Source: Sphingopyxis sp. OPL5
GTDB lineage: Bacteria > Pseudomonadota > Alphaproteobacteria > Sphingomonadales > Sphingomonadaceae
Length of the DNA: 64,000 bases
Reading direction: 5' to 3'
Assembly: GCF_003797775.2 (NCBI RefSeq)
Contig: NZ_CP060725.1
Span: 4,582,001 to 4,646,000, forward strand
In this document: positions 24,505 through 33,994 of the stretch, piece by piece
Position numbering within the stretch: position 1 is the first letter of the stretch
How the letters are laid out: every line of letters starts with the position of its first letter
Position numbers and translations under genes: made by a program
Notes under the pieces: model-generated
Database searches by the model: none
What the model saw: only the letters and a program-made list of their open reading frames with translations
Told to the model about the DNA's origin: nothing

Positions 24505-25803
24505 TCAGGCGGTCGCCTGGCGCGCCGCCCACAGCCCGAAACCGGCGATGATCGCATAGCAGACCAGCGGCACCGCCAGCGCGAGCCGGATGTCGATGTC
24601 GGCCACCGTTCCGAACAGGAACGGCACGATCGCGCCGCCGATGATCGCGGTGCATAGGATGCCCGACCCCTGCGGCGTCCGTTCGCCCAGCCCCTCGGTC
24701 CCGAGGCTGAAAATCGTCGGGAACATCAGCGAATTGCAGAAGCCGACGAGGATCAGCGCCCAGCCCGACAAGGCGCCCGTCGTCACCGCCGACAGGATGA
24801 TCAGCGAAATCGCCCCTGCCGCAAAGGTCGCAAGCACCCGTCCCGGCTTCGCCAGTCGCAGGATGAAACCGCCGAGCAAGCGGCCGACGAGCGCGCCCAG
24901 CCAGTAGAACGCCACCAGCTTGCCCGCGGCCTGAAGCCCCAGTCCCATCACGCTGGGATCGCCGAGATAGGCGATGAGGTTCGAACCGATCGCCACTTCG
25001 GCGCCGACATAGACGAAGATGCACAGCGCGCCGAGCTGGACGCGGCGATTGTGGGTGAGCAGGCCCCACGTGCCCTCGAGCTTCACATCGCTCGCCTTGG
25101 CGTGGTCGAGCGCCGACCGGAACATCCAGAACACCGCCGCGATCACCAGCATCAGCACGCCGAGCCACATATAGGCGGTGCCGATCGACGCCCCCTCGGC
25201 GACGCGATAGGCCTGAATTTGCGCCTCGGTCGCGGTCTCGGCGTCGATCGGGGTTGAATCGCCAAGCAGAAAAGATGCGCCGCCATAGACCATCGCGAAC
25301 ACGCCGACGGAATTGAACGCCTGGGCAAAGGTCAGGCGGCTGTGCGAGGTTTCGATCGGCCCCAGGGTGGTGATCACCGGGTTCATCGCCACCTGCAGCA
25401 CCGTGATGCCGGCGCCGATGCAGAACAGCGCGGCGAGGAAGCCCGGATAGGACGCCGCCGCCGACGCGGGGATGAACAGGAAGGCGGCCGCCGCCACGAT
25501 GACGAACCCGAGCACGAAGGTGCGGATATAACCGAGCTTCGACATGATGATGCCGGCGGGGATCGAAAAGGCACCATAGGCGATGAAAAATGCCATCTGC
25601 ACCAAATTCGCCTGCGCGTGCGTCAGGTGGAACATCGGCTTGAACTTGCCGACCAGCAGGTCGTTGATGTTCGTCACCCCGCCAAGCAGGAAGAACACCG
25701 CAAAGGCGAGGATCAGCACCACCAGCGCGCTGCCACCACCCTTGCCCGTTTTTTCGACCATGTTCGGGTCCGCGCTCGTCGCGACGTTCGGCGCCAATGC
25801 CAT
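24505..25803 (-). CDS. FucP/GluP-type sugar:proton MFS transporter
   Basis: A 432-residue inner-membrane transporter of the fucose/glucose-galactose (FHS) branch of the major facilitator superfamily, with 12 predicted helices. Family marks include the first helix FFLLGGVTNINDLLVGKFK, YGAFSIPAGIIMSKLGY in helix 2-3, GITVLQVAMNPVITTLGP in helix 4-5 and the late segment FCNSLMFPTIFSLGTEGLG. It likely brings monosaccharide (glucose most likely) across the inner membrane. It is 51 bases downstream of the GH3 beta-glucosidase on the same strand, so it probably takes up the glucose that enzyme releases in the periplasm. Confidence 0.92.
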   Translation of the reverse strand: MALAPNVATSADPNMVEKTGKGGGSALVVLILAFAVFFLLGGVTNINDLLVGKFKPMFHLTHAQANLVQMAFFIAYGAFSIPAGIIMSKLGYIRTFVLGFVIVAAAAFLFIPASAAASYPGFLAALFCIGAGITVLQVAMNPVITTLGPIETSHSRLTFAQAFNSVGVFAMVYGGASFLLGDSTPIDAETATEAQIQAYRVAEGASIGTAYMWLGVLMLVIAAVFWMFRSALDHAKASDVKLEGTWGLLTHNRRVQLGALCIFVYVGAEVAIGSNLIAYLGDPSVMGLGLQAAGKLVAFYWLGALVGRLLGGFILRLAKPGRVLATFAAGAISLIILSAVTTGALSGWALILVGFCNSLMFPTIFSLGTEGLGERTPQGSGILCTAIIGGAIVPFLFGTVADIDIRLALAVPLVCYAIIAGFGLWAARQATA

Positions 25804-25854
25804 CTAAACTCTCCCCATTTTATCGGACTTACGCCAACCCGTGTGCGGGTCTGG

Positions 25855-28341
25855 TCACTTTCCCCGGGGCGGACAAGGCAGATTCTCGCCGACCGCCTCG
25901 ACATTCGTATGCAGCAGCGTTGCCGCGAAACCCTTGTCGGCCTGCACCGCCACGGCTGCGCCGACGCGCGTCAAATCGGCGCCGGCGTCGGCGAAGCAGC
26001 GCAGCGGCACCTTGATCGTCGATACCTGCCCTTTCGGCGCCGCGGCGACGAGCCCGCCGATATCGAAGGGGATGTTGGCGAAGGACAGTTGCACCGGACC
26101 CGTGCCCACCGCATCGACCCGCCAGTCGATCCGCACCGCGAAGCTGTTGTTCAGCTGGCGCGACAGGTCGGCGTTGGGTCCCGACAGGCTGAACGAGCCC
26201 GGGCCGGTCCAGGTGAAGCTTTTGCCGTCCTCCTGCGCCGCGACATCGACCGAGCGCGACGCGACATGACCATAGGGGCTGGCGAGCGGCGGCGAGGCCA
26301 CCGGTCGCGCGCCGCCGGCATCGGTCACCGACAGCAGCCACGGCGCCCGCGCGCGGCCACCGGCGAAATATTTCTCGACATTGAGCGCCGCGCCGACGTC
26401 GATGCCAAGGTCTTCGGAGAGCTGGGCGACGGGTTTGGTCTCGCCATATTTCAGGCCATAACCCTCCGCGAACAGCGGCTTCTTGACCGGCGAGGCGGCG
26501 TCGGCGGGCCAGGCGAAGGGCAGCACGCCGGAGAAGCCGTGCGCAGGCTTGCCGGTCTTGCCCGCGACGAGGACGTCGGCGACACCGGCGCCCTGCGACC
26601 CCGGCAGCCAGCCCGCGACAAAGGCGTCGGCGGCGTTGATTTCGGGGTTGGTGAACATCGGACGCCCCGAAAGGAACAGCGCGACCACCGGAATGCCCGC
26701 GGCCTTCAGCTTCCGGAGCGTCGCAAGATCGGTCGCCTCGTTCGGCTGGTAATCGAGCGTCGACACGTCGCCCTGAAACTCGGCATAGGGTTCCTCGCCG
26801 AAGACGACGATCGCGACGTCGGGCTTTTCCTTATACGCGCCGTCCTTTGACAGCGCGGCGGTGCCGCCCGCCTCGCCGACCGCTTTCTGCAACCCTTCCC
26901 AGATCGTCTGGCCGTTGGGGAAGTCGGCGTGGGTGACGTCGGTGCCCTGCCAGCTGATCGTCCAGCCGCCCGATTGCATCGCCATATTGTCGGCGCCGGG
27001 GCCGGTGACGAGGACGCGGGCGCCCGCCTTGATCGGCAGCACGCCGCCATTGTTCTTGAGCAGCACCAGCGATTTCGCCACCGCCTCGCGCGCGACCGCG
27101 AGATGCGCGGGGGCGCCGACCGCCGCGACATCGCCGCGACCGCCATGGTCGGCGTCGAACAGCCCGAGCTTATATTTCACCCGCAGGATGCGGCGCACCG
27201 CATCGTCGAGGCGCGCGGCGGAGATGGTGCCGTCCTTCGCCTGTTTGACCGTGGTTTCGTAAAGGCCCTTCCAGCTGTCGGGGGCCATGAACATGTCGAG
27301 CCCGGCGTTGATCGAGGCGGGGCAGTCAGTGACGCTGCACCCCGCGACCTGGCCATGGCCGTTCCAGTCGCCGACGACGAAGCCGTCGAAGCCCATTTTC
27401 CGCTTGAGCGCGTCGGTGAGCAGCCCCTTGTTGCCGTGGTGCTTGATCCCCTGCCAGCTTGAGAAGCTGGCCATGACGGTGAGCGTGCCGGCGTCGATCG
27501 CGGCGGGATAACCCATCGCGTGTTTGGCGATCAGTTCCTTTTCGTCGATCCTGGCGTCGCCCTGATCGCGGCCGCCGTCGGTGCCGCCGTCGGCGAGGAA
27601 GTGCTTCGCGGTCGCCGCGACATGCGCCTTGCCGACCACCTTGCCCGCGACGAGCTGGCCCTGCAGCCCGATGACCATCGCCTTCGCATAGTCGGCGACG
27701 AGCCTGGGATCGGCGGCATAGCCTTCGTAACTGCGGCCCCAGCGCAGATCCTGCGGCACCGCAAGCGTCGGGGCGAAGGTCCATTCGATGCCGCTGCCAG
27801 CAATCTCGGCAGCGGTGACCGCGCCGATGCGTTGGATCAGTTCGGGGTCGCGCGTCGCGCCGAGCGCGATATTGTGCGGGAACAGCGTCGCGCCGGGGAT
27901 ATTGTTGTGGCCATGGACGGCATCGACCCCGAAAATGATCGGGATGGCGACGCCGTTCGCCTGCGGCTTCAGCGACACCGCGCGGAATTCGCCAACCAAT
28001 TTGGCCCAGTCGGCGGCGCTTGAGCGCTCGTTGCCGTTCGGGCCGCTGTTGCCGCCGGCCAGAATCGAACCGAGCGGATAGGTTTCGAGGTCCTTCGGGG
28101 TGATCGTGCTGATGTCGCCCTGGACGAGTTGGCCGACCTTCTGCTCGACCGTCATTTTTGCGAGCAGCGCGTCGATGCGCTTTTCGGTCGCCGCGTCGGT
28201 GATCGCGGCGGGGCTTTTCGCCGCCGGCCAGAGGTCGGGATGGACCGTCGCGGCGTCCGCCGCATCGGTCTGTGCTGCCGCTACGCTGGCCGTGCCCGCC
28301 AAAAGGAGCGCCGTCGCCATCGCGATTGCAGGTCGCCGCAT
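25855..28341 (-). CDS. Periplasmic glycoside hydrolase family 3 beta-glucosidase
   Basis: An 828-residue exported enzyme. It has a signal peptide (1-23, ending VAAAQ) and a GH3 barrel with GVDAVHGHNN near 138, TAKHFLADGG near 245 and the catalytic nucleophile Asp325 in FVVGDWNGHGQ. An alpha/beta sandwich domain follows (about 440-640), and then a C-terminal beta domain (about 680-828) like the carbohydrate-binding domain of ExoP-type exo-beta-glucosidases. It cuts glucose from the non-reducing end of beta-glucan oligosaccharides. I took the ATG at 28341 (after GGGAGA), since an earlier in-frame extension covers the promoter. An AACGTT operator lies just upstream, and a sugar transporter follows. 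Confidence 0.94.
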   Translation of the reverse strand: MRRPAIAMATALLLAGTASVAAAQTDAADAATVHPDLWPAAKSPAAITDAATEKRIDALLAKMTVEQKVGQLVQGDISTITPKDLETYPLGSILAGGNSGPNGNERSSAADWAKLVGEFRAVSLKPQANGVAIPIIFGVDAVHGHNNIPGATLFPHNIALGATRDPELIQRIGAVTAAEIAGSGIEWTFAPTLAVPQDLRWGRSYEGYAADPRLVADYAKAMVIGLQGQLVAGKVVGKAHVAATAKHFLADGGTDGGRDQGDARIDEKELIAKHAMGYPAAIDAGTLTVMASFSSWQGIKHHGNKGLLTDALKRKMGFDGFVVGDWNGHGQVAGCSVTDCPASINAGLDMFMAPDSWKGLYETTVKQAKDGTISAARLDDAVRRILRVKYKLGLFDADHGGRGDVAAVGAPAHLAVAREAVAKSLVLLKNNGGVLPIKAGARVLVTGPGADNMAMQSGGWTISWQGTDVTHADFPNGQTIWEGLQKAVGEAGGTAALSKDGAYKEKPDVAIVVFGEEPYAEFQGDVSTLDYQPNEATDLATLRKLKAAGIPVVALFLSGRPMFTNPEINAADAFVAGWLPGSQGAGVADVLVAGKTGKPAHGFSGVLPFAWPADAASPVKKPLFAEGYGLKYGETKPVAQLSEDLGIDVGAALNVEKYFAGGRARAPWLLSVTDAGGARPVASPPLASPYGHVASRSVDVAAQEDGKSFTWTGPGSFSLSGPNADLSRQLNNSFAVRIDWRVDAVGTGPVQLSFANIPFDIGGLVAAAPKGQVSTIKVPLRCFADAGADLTRVGAAVAVQADKGFAATLLHTNVEAVGENLPCPPRGK

Positions 28342-28361
28342 ATTCTCTCCCATCTCATTTA

Positions 28362-28375
28362 TGTGAACGTTATCA
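28362..28375. promoter_or_regulatory. LacI-type operator before the GH3 gene
   Basis: TGTGAACGTTATCA is a CG-centred imperfect palindrome (TGnnAACGTTnnCA) lying 21 bases before the GH3 ATG. Thirteen of its 14 bases are identical to the site at 38680-38693 before the TonB receptor. The LacI-family gene at 29616-30674 is the natural candidate. Confidence 0.65.
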
Positions 28376-28429
28376 AACATCCTCTCGCATAGCGGGTGAA
28401 TGAAATCAAGCGCCTGTTTGATTGCGCTA

Positions 28430-29623
28430 TCAGCGCAGGCGCGGCATCGTGGCGAGCAGGACGACCGCGATGCTCGCAAAGGCCGCGAGCAGCAGGAACA
28501 GCGCATCGAAGCCGAAACCCGGGACCAGCGAAATGGTGAGCCAGGGCATGATCAGCGACGGCACGGTGTTGGTCAGGTTGAACAGGCCGAGATCGCGCCC
28601 GCGCCGGTCGGGGCGCCGCAATACCCGCAGCGTCTGGCCGCTATGCAGCGACAGGAAGATCGTCGCCGCAACCCCGAAGACGACATAGGCAAGCTTGGCC
28701 GCGAGCAGTGTTTCGGCCAGCGCCATCCCGGTGAGGCCGAGCGTCAATATGCCCGTACAGATCGCGAGCGGCAGGATCGGGCGGTCGGTGCGGTCGGCCC
28801 AGCGGCCCGCGAGCAGCGCCATCGGCACCGCGATCGTCAGCACGAGGCTGAACAGCTGTGCGGTCTCGCTGTCGGTGATCGTCGGCTCGATCGAGCGAAA
28901 CCAGAAGAAGAGATAGGCGAACAGCGCCGCCTCGGCGATCTGGACAAGCAGGCGCGCGCTCCACATGCGGACGACGATCGACCGGGGCCGCGGCGTGCCG
29001 GTTTCGGGTTCCGGAGTGCCGGGTCGATTGAGTTCGGGAAAGGCGCGCGGCCGGCCGAGCAGCAGCACGGGCAGTACCGCGCCGGCGACCAGCACCGCGA
29101 CGAGCGCGAGGCGGCCGTCGGCGTCGGCGAGGCCCGGCAGCGTGACAAAGGCGCAGGAGACCGCGCCGAGCGCGGGCGAGAAGGCAAGCAGCCCGCCGAG
29201 CAGCCCTTTTTGCTGGTCGGGGACGCTATCCCCGGCCCAGGCCGCGAGCGGGGCGAGCATCATGTTGAGCGCGAGTTGCCAGCCGATGATGATCGCGATC
29301 AGCGACGGCACATCCTTGGCCAGCGGCACCGCGAGCAGCAGCGCGATCGTCAGCAGCAGGCCCGCGGTCACCCAGCCACGGCGGTTCCCGGTGCGATCGC
29401 TGAGCCAGCCGAACAGCACGCCCCCCGTACTCGCCGCGATCGCGCCGAAGAAGGTGACATAGCCGAGCGCCTGAATGTCGTTCGTCCCCGCGAGCGCGGT
29501 CATCCGCACCGGCAGCAAGATGGTCAGGAAGGGCACATAGGCGATCGCGGCGCCCGCGGCGGCGAGCGCATAGAGCAGCAGGAAACCGGTCGACTGGCGG
29601 CGCGGTCCGGCGTCCTCAGCCAT
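28430..29623 (-). CDS. MFS transporter of the glucan locus
   Basis: A 397-residue membrane protein with about 12 helices and the loop signature GWLSDRTGNRRGW between helices 2 and 3, typical of the major facilitator superfamily and close to the glycoside-pentoside-hexuronide pattern. It likely transports sugars or small oligosaccharides. Its start overlaps the end of the LacI gene by 8 bases, so regulator and transporter are co-transcribed. Substrate is unknown; the neighbours point to glucose or beta-gluco-oligosaccharides. Confidence 0.85.
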   Translation of the reverse strand: MAEDAGPRRQSTGFLLLYALAAAGAAIAYVPFLTILLPVRMTALAGTNDIQALGYVTFFGAIAASTGGVLFGWLSDRTGNRRGWVTAGLLLTIALLLAVPLAKDVPSLIAIIIGWQLALNMMLAPLAAWAGDSVPDQQKGLLGGLLAFSPALGAVSCAFVTLPGLADADGRLALVAVLVAGAVLPVLLLGRPRAFPELNRPGTPEPETGTPRPRSIVVRMWSARLLVQIAEAALFAYLFFWFRSIEPTITDSETAQLFSLVLTIAVPMALLAGRWADRTDRPILPLAICTGILTLGLTGMALAETLLAAKLAYVVFGVAATIFLSLHSGQTLRVLRRPDRRGRDLGLFNLTNTVPSLIMPWLTISLVPGFGFDALFLLLAAFASIAVVLLATMPRLR

Positions 29624-30674
29624 TCGCGGACGGCGCCGCGGTCGAGCCGCGCTCGATCAGGCTGCCGTGAACGACGGTCGGCGCGGTGGGCCGCGGTTCG
29701 CCGCGCTGGGCGGCGATGATCAGTTCGACCGCGCGCGACACCGTCGCGGCGATCGGCTGGTCGACCGCGGTCAGCCCCGGCGGGGTGAAGCGGATGATCG
29801 GGGTGTTGTCGAAGCTGATCAGCGACAGGTCGCGCGGGACGTCGAGACCGCGCTCGCGCGCGACGCCAAGCGTCGCAAGCGACATCTGGTCGTTGCTCGC
29901 GATGATCGCGGTCGGGCGGTCGGGAAGCGCGAGCAACTGCCGCGCCGCCGCCTCGCCCGAGGCCGCGCTGAAATCGCCCTCGGCGAGCAGATCGTCGGTC
30001 GGCAGGCCGGCAGCGGCCATCTCGGCGCGCCAGCCGTCGATGCGCCAGTGGCTGAGGTCATATTCGACCGAGCCCGAGATGAAGCCGATGCGGCGATGGC
30101 CGAGAGCGGCGAGATGGCGGGTGGCGAGCGCCGCCGAGCCTTCGTCGTCCATCGTCAGCGCGATCCCCGCATCGCCGCCGTGCGAGCCGATGCGCGCGAA
30201 GGGGATCTTCTGCTGGTGGAGCAATGCGACGATCAGCGGATTGTCCGAATGCGGCGGGGTCAGGATGACGCCGTCGGGCTGGAGCGCGGCGATGATCGCG
30301 CGCAGTTCCCGCTCGACATGGTCGTTGTGGGTGTCGACGAGTTCGAAGATCATCCGGTACCCGAGCTCGGCGCATTTGAGCATGCCGCCGAACAGCATCT
30401 GGTCGACCCAGTCGGTGCCCTCGCGCGCGTTCCAGTCGGCGATGGTGCGTTCGCGGTCGTTGATCGCGAGGATCAGATAGGATCGCGAGCCGCTCATCCG
30501 CTGCGCCGCGATCGACGGGACATAACCCAGCTTGTCGATCGACGCCTGGACGCGCTCCTTCATCTCGGGCCGCACATTGGGTTCGTTGTTGATGACGCGG
30601 CTCACCGTCTGCAGCGACACCCCCGCGTCGGCCGCCACATGTTTGATCGTCACCGACTGCCGCCGACGCCCCAT
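29616..30674 (-). CDS. LacI family transcriptional regulator
   Basis: A 352-residue regulator. The helix-turn-helix and hinge (about 8-60: VTIKHVAADAGVSLQTVSRVINN and LGYVPSIAAQRM) precede a periplasmic-binding-fold effector domain (about 65-345). Its gene is bracketed by glucan-use genes, and CG-centred palindromes with AACGTT precede the GH3 gene, the halogenase operon at 35512 and the TonB receptor at 38631. It is likely the local repressor, released by a glucan-derived sugar. The ATG at 30674 is preceded directly by GATATA, leaving little room for a normal leader, so the promoter needs mapping. Confidence 0.92.
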   Translation of the reverse strand: MGRRRQSVTIKHVAADAGVSLQTVSRVINNEPNVRPEMKERVQASIDKLGYVPSIAAQRMSGSRSYLILAINDRERTIADWNAREGTDWVDQMLFGGMLKCAELGYRMIFELVDTHNDHVERELRAIIAALQPDGVILTPPHSDNPLIVALLHQQKIPFARIGSHGGDAGIALTMDDEGSAALATRHLAALGHRRIGFISGSVEYDLSHWRIDGWRAEMAAAGLPTDDLLAEGDFSAASGEAAARQLLALPDRPTAIIASNDQMSLATLGVARERGLDVPRDLSLISFDNTPIIRFTPPGLTAVDQPIAATVSRAVELIIAAQRGEPRPTAPTVVHGSLIERGSTAAPSANG

Positions 30675-30690
30675 TATATCGTCCGATCCC

Positions 30691-30719
30691 CGCTAGCTGC
30701 GCAACGCGCCCTGCTAGCG
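30691..30719. other. Inverted repeat CGCTAGC-N15-GCTAGCG between halogenase and LacI genes
   Basis: Seven-base perfect arms lie in the 73-base gap that separates the halogenase stop from the LacI start. It could be the terminator of the halogenase operon (no T-run seen) or a site in the LacI promoter region. Confidence 0.4.
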
Positions 30720-30747
30720 ACAACTTGGCCGCATGGCCAGACGCGCA

Positions 30748-32244
30748 TCATGCCGCCTGCGGCACCGCGGCGCCGCAATAGCGCGCGACATAGGCGTGAT
30801 GCTCGGGCAGCTTGGCGACCGTGTCGGCGACCTGCTGGCGGATCATGCCCAGAAACCGGTCGAGTTCGTCGTCGCTCAGCTTGGTCGCGATCGGGTGATG
30901 GCTCTGCGGCGCGATCCCCTGCCCCATCATCACCTGCACCCAGCTGTTCTCGGCGAACAATTCCTCATTCTTGCGGAAGACGCGGCCGGTTTCGCGGAAC
31001 AGCTCGATCTTTTGCGCGAGGCTGTCGGGGATCGGCATGTCGGCGCACTGGCGCCAGAAGGCGCTGTCGCGTCGTTCGGTCGCCTTGTAATGAAGGATCA
31101 GGAAGTCGCGGATCTGCAGATTGTCCTGCATCTGCTGGTCATTGAATTCGGCGACGTCGCGTTCGCTGACCTTGCCGAGCGGCAGCATGCGAATGAAGCG
31201 CAGCACCGCGCGCTGGATCAGGTGGATGCTCGTCGATTCGAGCGGTTCCATGAAGCCGCTCGACAGCCCGACCGCGATGCAGTTGCGATACCATTGGCGG
31301 CGGCGCACCCCGGTGGTGAAGCGCAGGAAATTGGGCTCGGTCAGCGCCTCGCCCTCGATATTGCCGAGCAGCCGGTCGAGCGCCGCGTCGCGATCGAGGT
31401 AGCGGCTGCAATAGACGACGCCGTTGCCGGTGCGGTGCTGGAGCGGGATCCGCCATTGCCAGCCGGCGTCATGCGCCATCGCGCGGGTATAGGGCACGGG
31501 CGGGCGCACATTCGGGGTCTGGAGCGCGATCGCACTGTCGCACGGCAGCCAGTGGGTCCAGTCGTCGAAGCCGGCGTGGAGCGCGCCCTCGATCAGCAGC
31601 GCGCGGAAACCGGTGCAGTCGAGGAACAGGTCGCCCGCGATCCGCCGGTCGCCGTCGAGCAGCAGCGCCGCGATATCACCGCTTTCGCTGTCGAGTTCGA
31701 CGCGCGCGATCTTGCCCTCGACGCGTTTTGTGCCGTCGCCCTCGGCCATCTGGCGCAGGAAGCGGGCGTAAAGGCCGGAATCGAGCTGATAGGCATAGTT
31801 GATGCCCTCGTTCGGCAGGTGCGCGAACTTGCCTTCCAGCGCGGCGACGAGTTCCATGCAATAATCGTCGTAGCTCTGCTCGTGCCCGCGCGTCTTGCCG
31901 TGGAGCCAAAAATGCTGAAATCCCGCCGACCAGTGGTCCTTGCCGGTCAGCCCGAAGCTGTGGAAATAGCGGTGGCCGGGTTCCTTCCAGTTGTCGAAGA
32001 GGATGCCGAGCTTGAAGGTCGCCTGCGTCGCGCGCATGAAATCGGCCTCGTTGATCCCGAGCAGCCGGTTATAGTTGACGAGCGGCGGGATCGTGCTTTC
32101 GCCGACGCCGATCGTGCCGATCGCCTCGGACTCGACGAGCGTCAGATCGACCGCGTTGCCCATAGTGCGCGCGATCGCGGCGGCGGCCATCCAGCCGGCG
32201 GTGCCGCCGCCCGCGATGACGATGCGTTGTTTCTTGTCGGTCAT
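30748..32244 (-). CDS. Flavin-dependent tryptophan halogenase family protein
   Basis: A 498-residue intact family member: GGGTAGWM at 12-19, GVGEST at 46-51, catalytic Lys78 in TFKLGILFDNW, the halogenase motif WQWRIPL and EPLESTSIH with the catalytic glutamate. It is the last gene of the four-gene run halogenase-SapC-cupin-halogenase, and its ATG overlaps the stop of the cupin gene. It is closer in motif wording to the 1722-3230 gene than to the neighbour at 33995. Expected reaction is FADH2- and O2-dependent halogenation; the acceptor is unknown. Confidence 0.92.
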   Translation of the reverse strand: MTDKKQRIVIAGGGTAGWMAAAAIARTMGNAVDLTLVESEAIGTIGVGESTIPPLVNYNRLLGINEADFMRATQATFKLGILFDNWKEPGHRYFHSFGLTGKDHWSAGFQHFWLHGKTRGHEQSYDDYCMELVAALEGKFAHLPNEGINYAYQLDSGLYARFLRQMAEGDGTKRVEGKIARVELDSESGDIAALLLDGDRRIAGDLFLDCTGFRALLIEGALHAGFDDWTHWLPCDSAIALQTPNVRPPVPYTRAMAHDAGWQWRIPLQHRTGNGVVYCSRYLDRDAALDRLLGNIEGEALTEPNFLRFTTGVRRRQWYRNCIAVGLSSGFMEPLESTSIHLIQRAVLRFIRMLPLGKVSERDVAEFNDQQMQDNLQIRDFLILHYKATERRDSAFWRQCADMPIPDSLAQKIELFRETGRVFRKNEELFAENSWVQVMMGQGIAPQSHHPIATKLSDDELDRFLGMIRQQVADTVAKLPEHHAYVARYCGAAVPQAA

Positions 32245-33272
32245 CGGCTGAGGCTCCTGAGGAGGAAGGCGCGCAGGCGCCCGGCGCTTTCGGGGGTGAG
32301 CGGCGCGAGGATGCTGCGCGCGGCTTCCGGGATATGGTCGGTGACGTCGGCGCCGTTCTCGAACACATAATGGTCGAACAAGGCGCGCCAGATCGCCTTG
32401 TCGGCCTCGGGCAGGTCGCGGATCGCGAGGATCGCGTGGTTCAGCGCCTCCTGCGGCTGGCCGAGAAAGGCCGGGGTGCTGCGCCACCAGTAATTTACGA
32501 GGATGTTGAAGGGTTCGAGCCCCTCGACATGATGCCACCACATCGACGGGATGAAGAGCGCGTCGCCGGGATCGAGTTCGACGGTCATCGCGTGCGCCAT
32601 CGCCTCGACGAAGCGCGGAAAAGCGGCGAGGTCGGGCGCGTCGAAATCGACCATGCTCACCGCCCGGCCCGCCGGGGTGTTGTCGATCGGCCCGAGATAG
32701 AGGTTGGCGAACTGGTCGGGCGGAAACAGCGTGAAGCGACGGCGGCCCGCCGCGCAGCACGCGAGATTGTCGGGGAAATCATTGTGCGCGGCGATCCGGG
32801 TCTTCGTCCCGATCCAGATGCTCTTGAGCGCGTCGCGGTCGCCGAGGTCGATCGGGTTGGCGGCGTCGAGGCCGTCGAAATGCGCCGGAATGTCGATCGA
32901 GGCGAGATAGACGGTGCGCTGCTCGCCGCGCGCCTCGGCGGTGTCGATGCCGGCGAAGATGTCGGGCAGCTTGCCGGTGCCCGAACGGAAATTCATCGCC
33001 ATGTCGGCGTCGTAGAACAGCCGTCCGTCGTGCCCCGGCGCGCCAATCGACACCGCGAAGGGCCGGTCGCGCGCATGATCGAGCAGATGCTGCCGCGCGG
33101 CGCGCGGCGAGCGCTTCGCCGCCTCGACCAACGGCCAGTCGGCGACGAGGCCGCGCAGGACAAAGGGCTCGCGCGCGCCTTCCAGCAACGCGTCGAGCCC
33201 TGCCCCCTTATCCCATAAGCGCTCGGGCACGCGCGCCAGGCGGTCGTATATCGCGCCGTCGCGTTCAGCCAT
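32241..33272 (-). CDS. Cupin-like / JmjC-fold iron oxygenase family protein (Cupin_8)
   Basis: A 343-residue cytoplasmic protein with a double-stranded beta-helix. An Fe(II)-binding H-x-D pair is visible at His163 and Asp165 (AAHNDFPDN), and the distal histidine is His247 or His248 (SMWWHHVEG), the pattern of 2-oxoglutarate-dependent hydroxylases of the JmjC/FIH group. The opening EPFVLRGLVADWPLV and the element GDALFIPSMWWHHV are typical of the Cupin_8 family. It overlaps SapC by 8 bases and the downstream halogenase by ATGA. Members often travel with halogenases, SapC and TonB receptors in this group of bacteria; the substrate, protein or small molecule, is unknown. Confidence 0.85.
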   Translation of the reverse strand: MAERDGAIYDRLARVPERLWDKGAGLDALLEGAREPFVLRGLVADWPLVEAAKRSPRAARQHLLDHARDRPFAVSIGAPGHDGRLFYDADMAMNFRSGTGKLPDIFAGIDTAEARGEQRTVYLASIDIPAHFDGLDAANPIDLGDRDALKSIWIGTKTRIAAHNDFPDNLACCAAGRRRFTLFPPDQFANLYLGPIDNTPAGRAVSMVDFDAPDLAAFPRFVEAMAHAMTVELDPGDALFIPSMWWHHVEGLEPFNILVNYWWRSTPAFLGQPQEALNHAILAIRDLPEADKAIWRALFDHYVFENGADVTDHIPEAARSILAPLTPESAGRLRAFLLRSLSR

Positions 33273-33984
33273 GGCCGAGCCTGCGGTTTTTGCGCGCGAT
33301 CAGCGGCGCGAGCTGGGCGAGCGAGGCGAGCGCCATGAAGATCGGCATCAGATGGCCCGCGGCGTGCAGCTTGCCAACGGTCTCGGCATCGAGCGCCTGC
33401 AACTTCGCCTCGTCGATGATGTGGAAACCGACGAGCGAGTTTACCGCGCCGTCGTCGAGCGTCACCTCGAGCGTGAAGGGTTCGAGCAGGTCATGGTCGC
33501 GCAAGGCCGCGAAAAAATCGCCGCTGGCGCGATACCCCTCGTCGAGCGCGCCGAGCTTTTCGGCGATATCCTCGAGATAAGGCGTTGGCTGGCCGTCGGC
33601 GTCGAACAGCCGCACCCCGTCGCCGCCGTCCGCAAGGCGCGGGTGATCGAGGTCGATATGCACCTGCCCCGGCCCGTCGCCGTTCGCCGGGCGGCCGACA
33701 AGAAAGGGCTGGATCGCGGCCGACAGCGGGCGATAGCGGGCGTCCCAGCAGGTGCCGTCGAGATAGAGATTTTCGCCCGGCTCGAACCCGAACAGCGCCA
33801 TCGCGATAAACGCCTCCTGCCCGGTCTCGCGGCGGAACAGGATCGGATAATGCGCCTGCACCTGGCGGAATTCGCTCGGCACCGTCAGCGTCGCCATCAC
33901 CGCGTCGCCCAGATCGGCGCCCGCATCGGTGCGGACGCGCAGGTCGCGGTGGCTGTTGGTGTCGAGCGCGGCATGCCTGGTCAT
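33265..33984 (-). CDS. SapC family protein
   Basis: A 239-residue protein of the SapC family, first named from the Campylobacter S-layer/peptide-resistance context but without a proven reaction here. Features are the opening HYPILFRRETGQEAFIAMALFGFEPGENLYLDG, the RYRPLSAAIQPFLVG stretch and a C-terminal LMPIFMALASLAQLAPLIARK that could sit at a membrane. I chose the ATG at 33984. It lies 10 bases after the upstream halogenase and overlaps the cupin gene, so the four genes are one transcript. Related small proteins often go with TonB receptors for glycans in Caulobacter and sphingomonads. Confidence 0.85.
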   Translation of the reverse strand: MTRHAALDTNSHRDLRVRTDAGADLGDAVMATLTVPSEFRQVQAHYPILFRRETGQEAFIAMALFGFEPGENLYLDGTCWDARYRPLSAAIQPFLVGRPANGDGPGQVHIDLDHPRLADGGDGVRLFDADGQPTPYLEDIAEKLGALDEGYRASGDFFAALRDHDLLEPFTLEVTLDDGAVNSLVGFHIIDEAKLQALDAETVGKLHAAGHLMPIFMALASLAQLAPLIARKNRRLGHG

Positions 33985-33994
33985 TCGGGGTCCT

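Noticed and set aside
30670..30682. ATATAAT next to the LacI start read as a -10 box of that gene
   Set aside because: It overlaps the start codon and would make the message lack the first codons; no matching -35 was seen.
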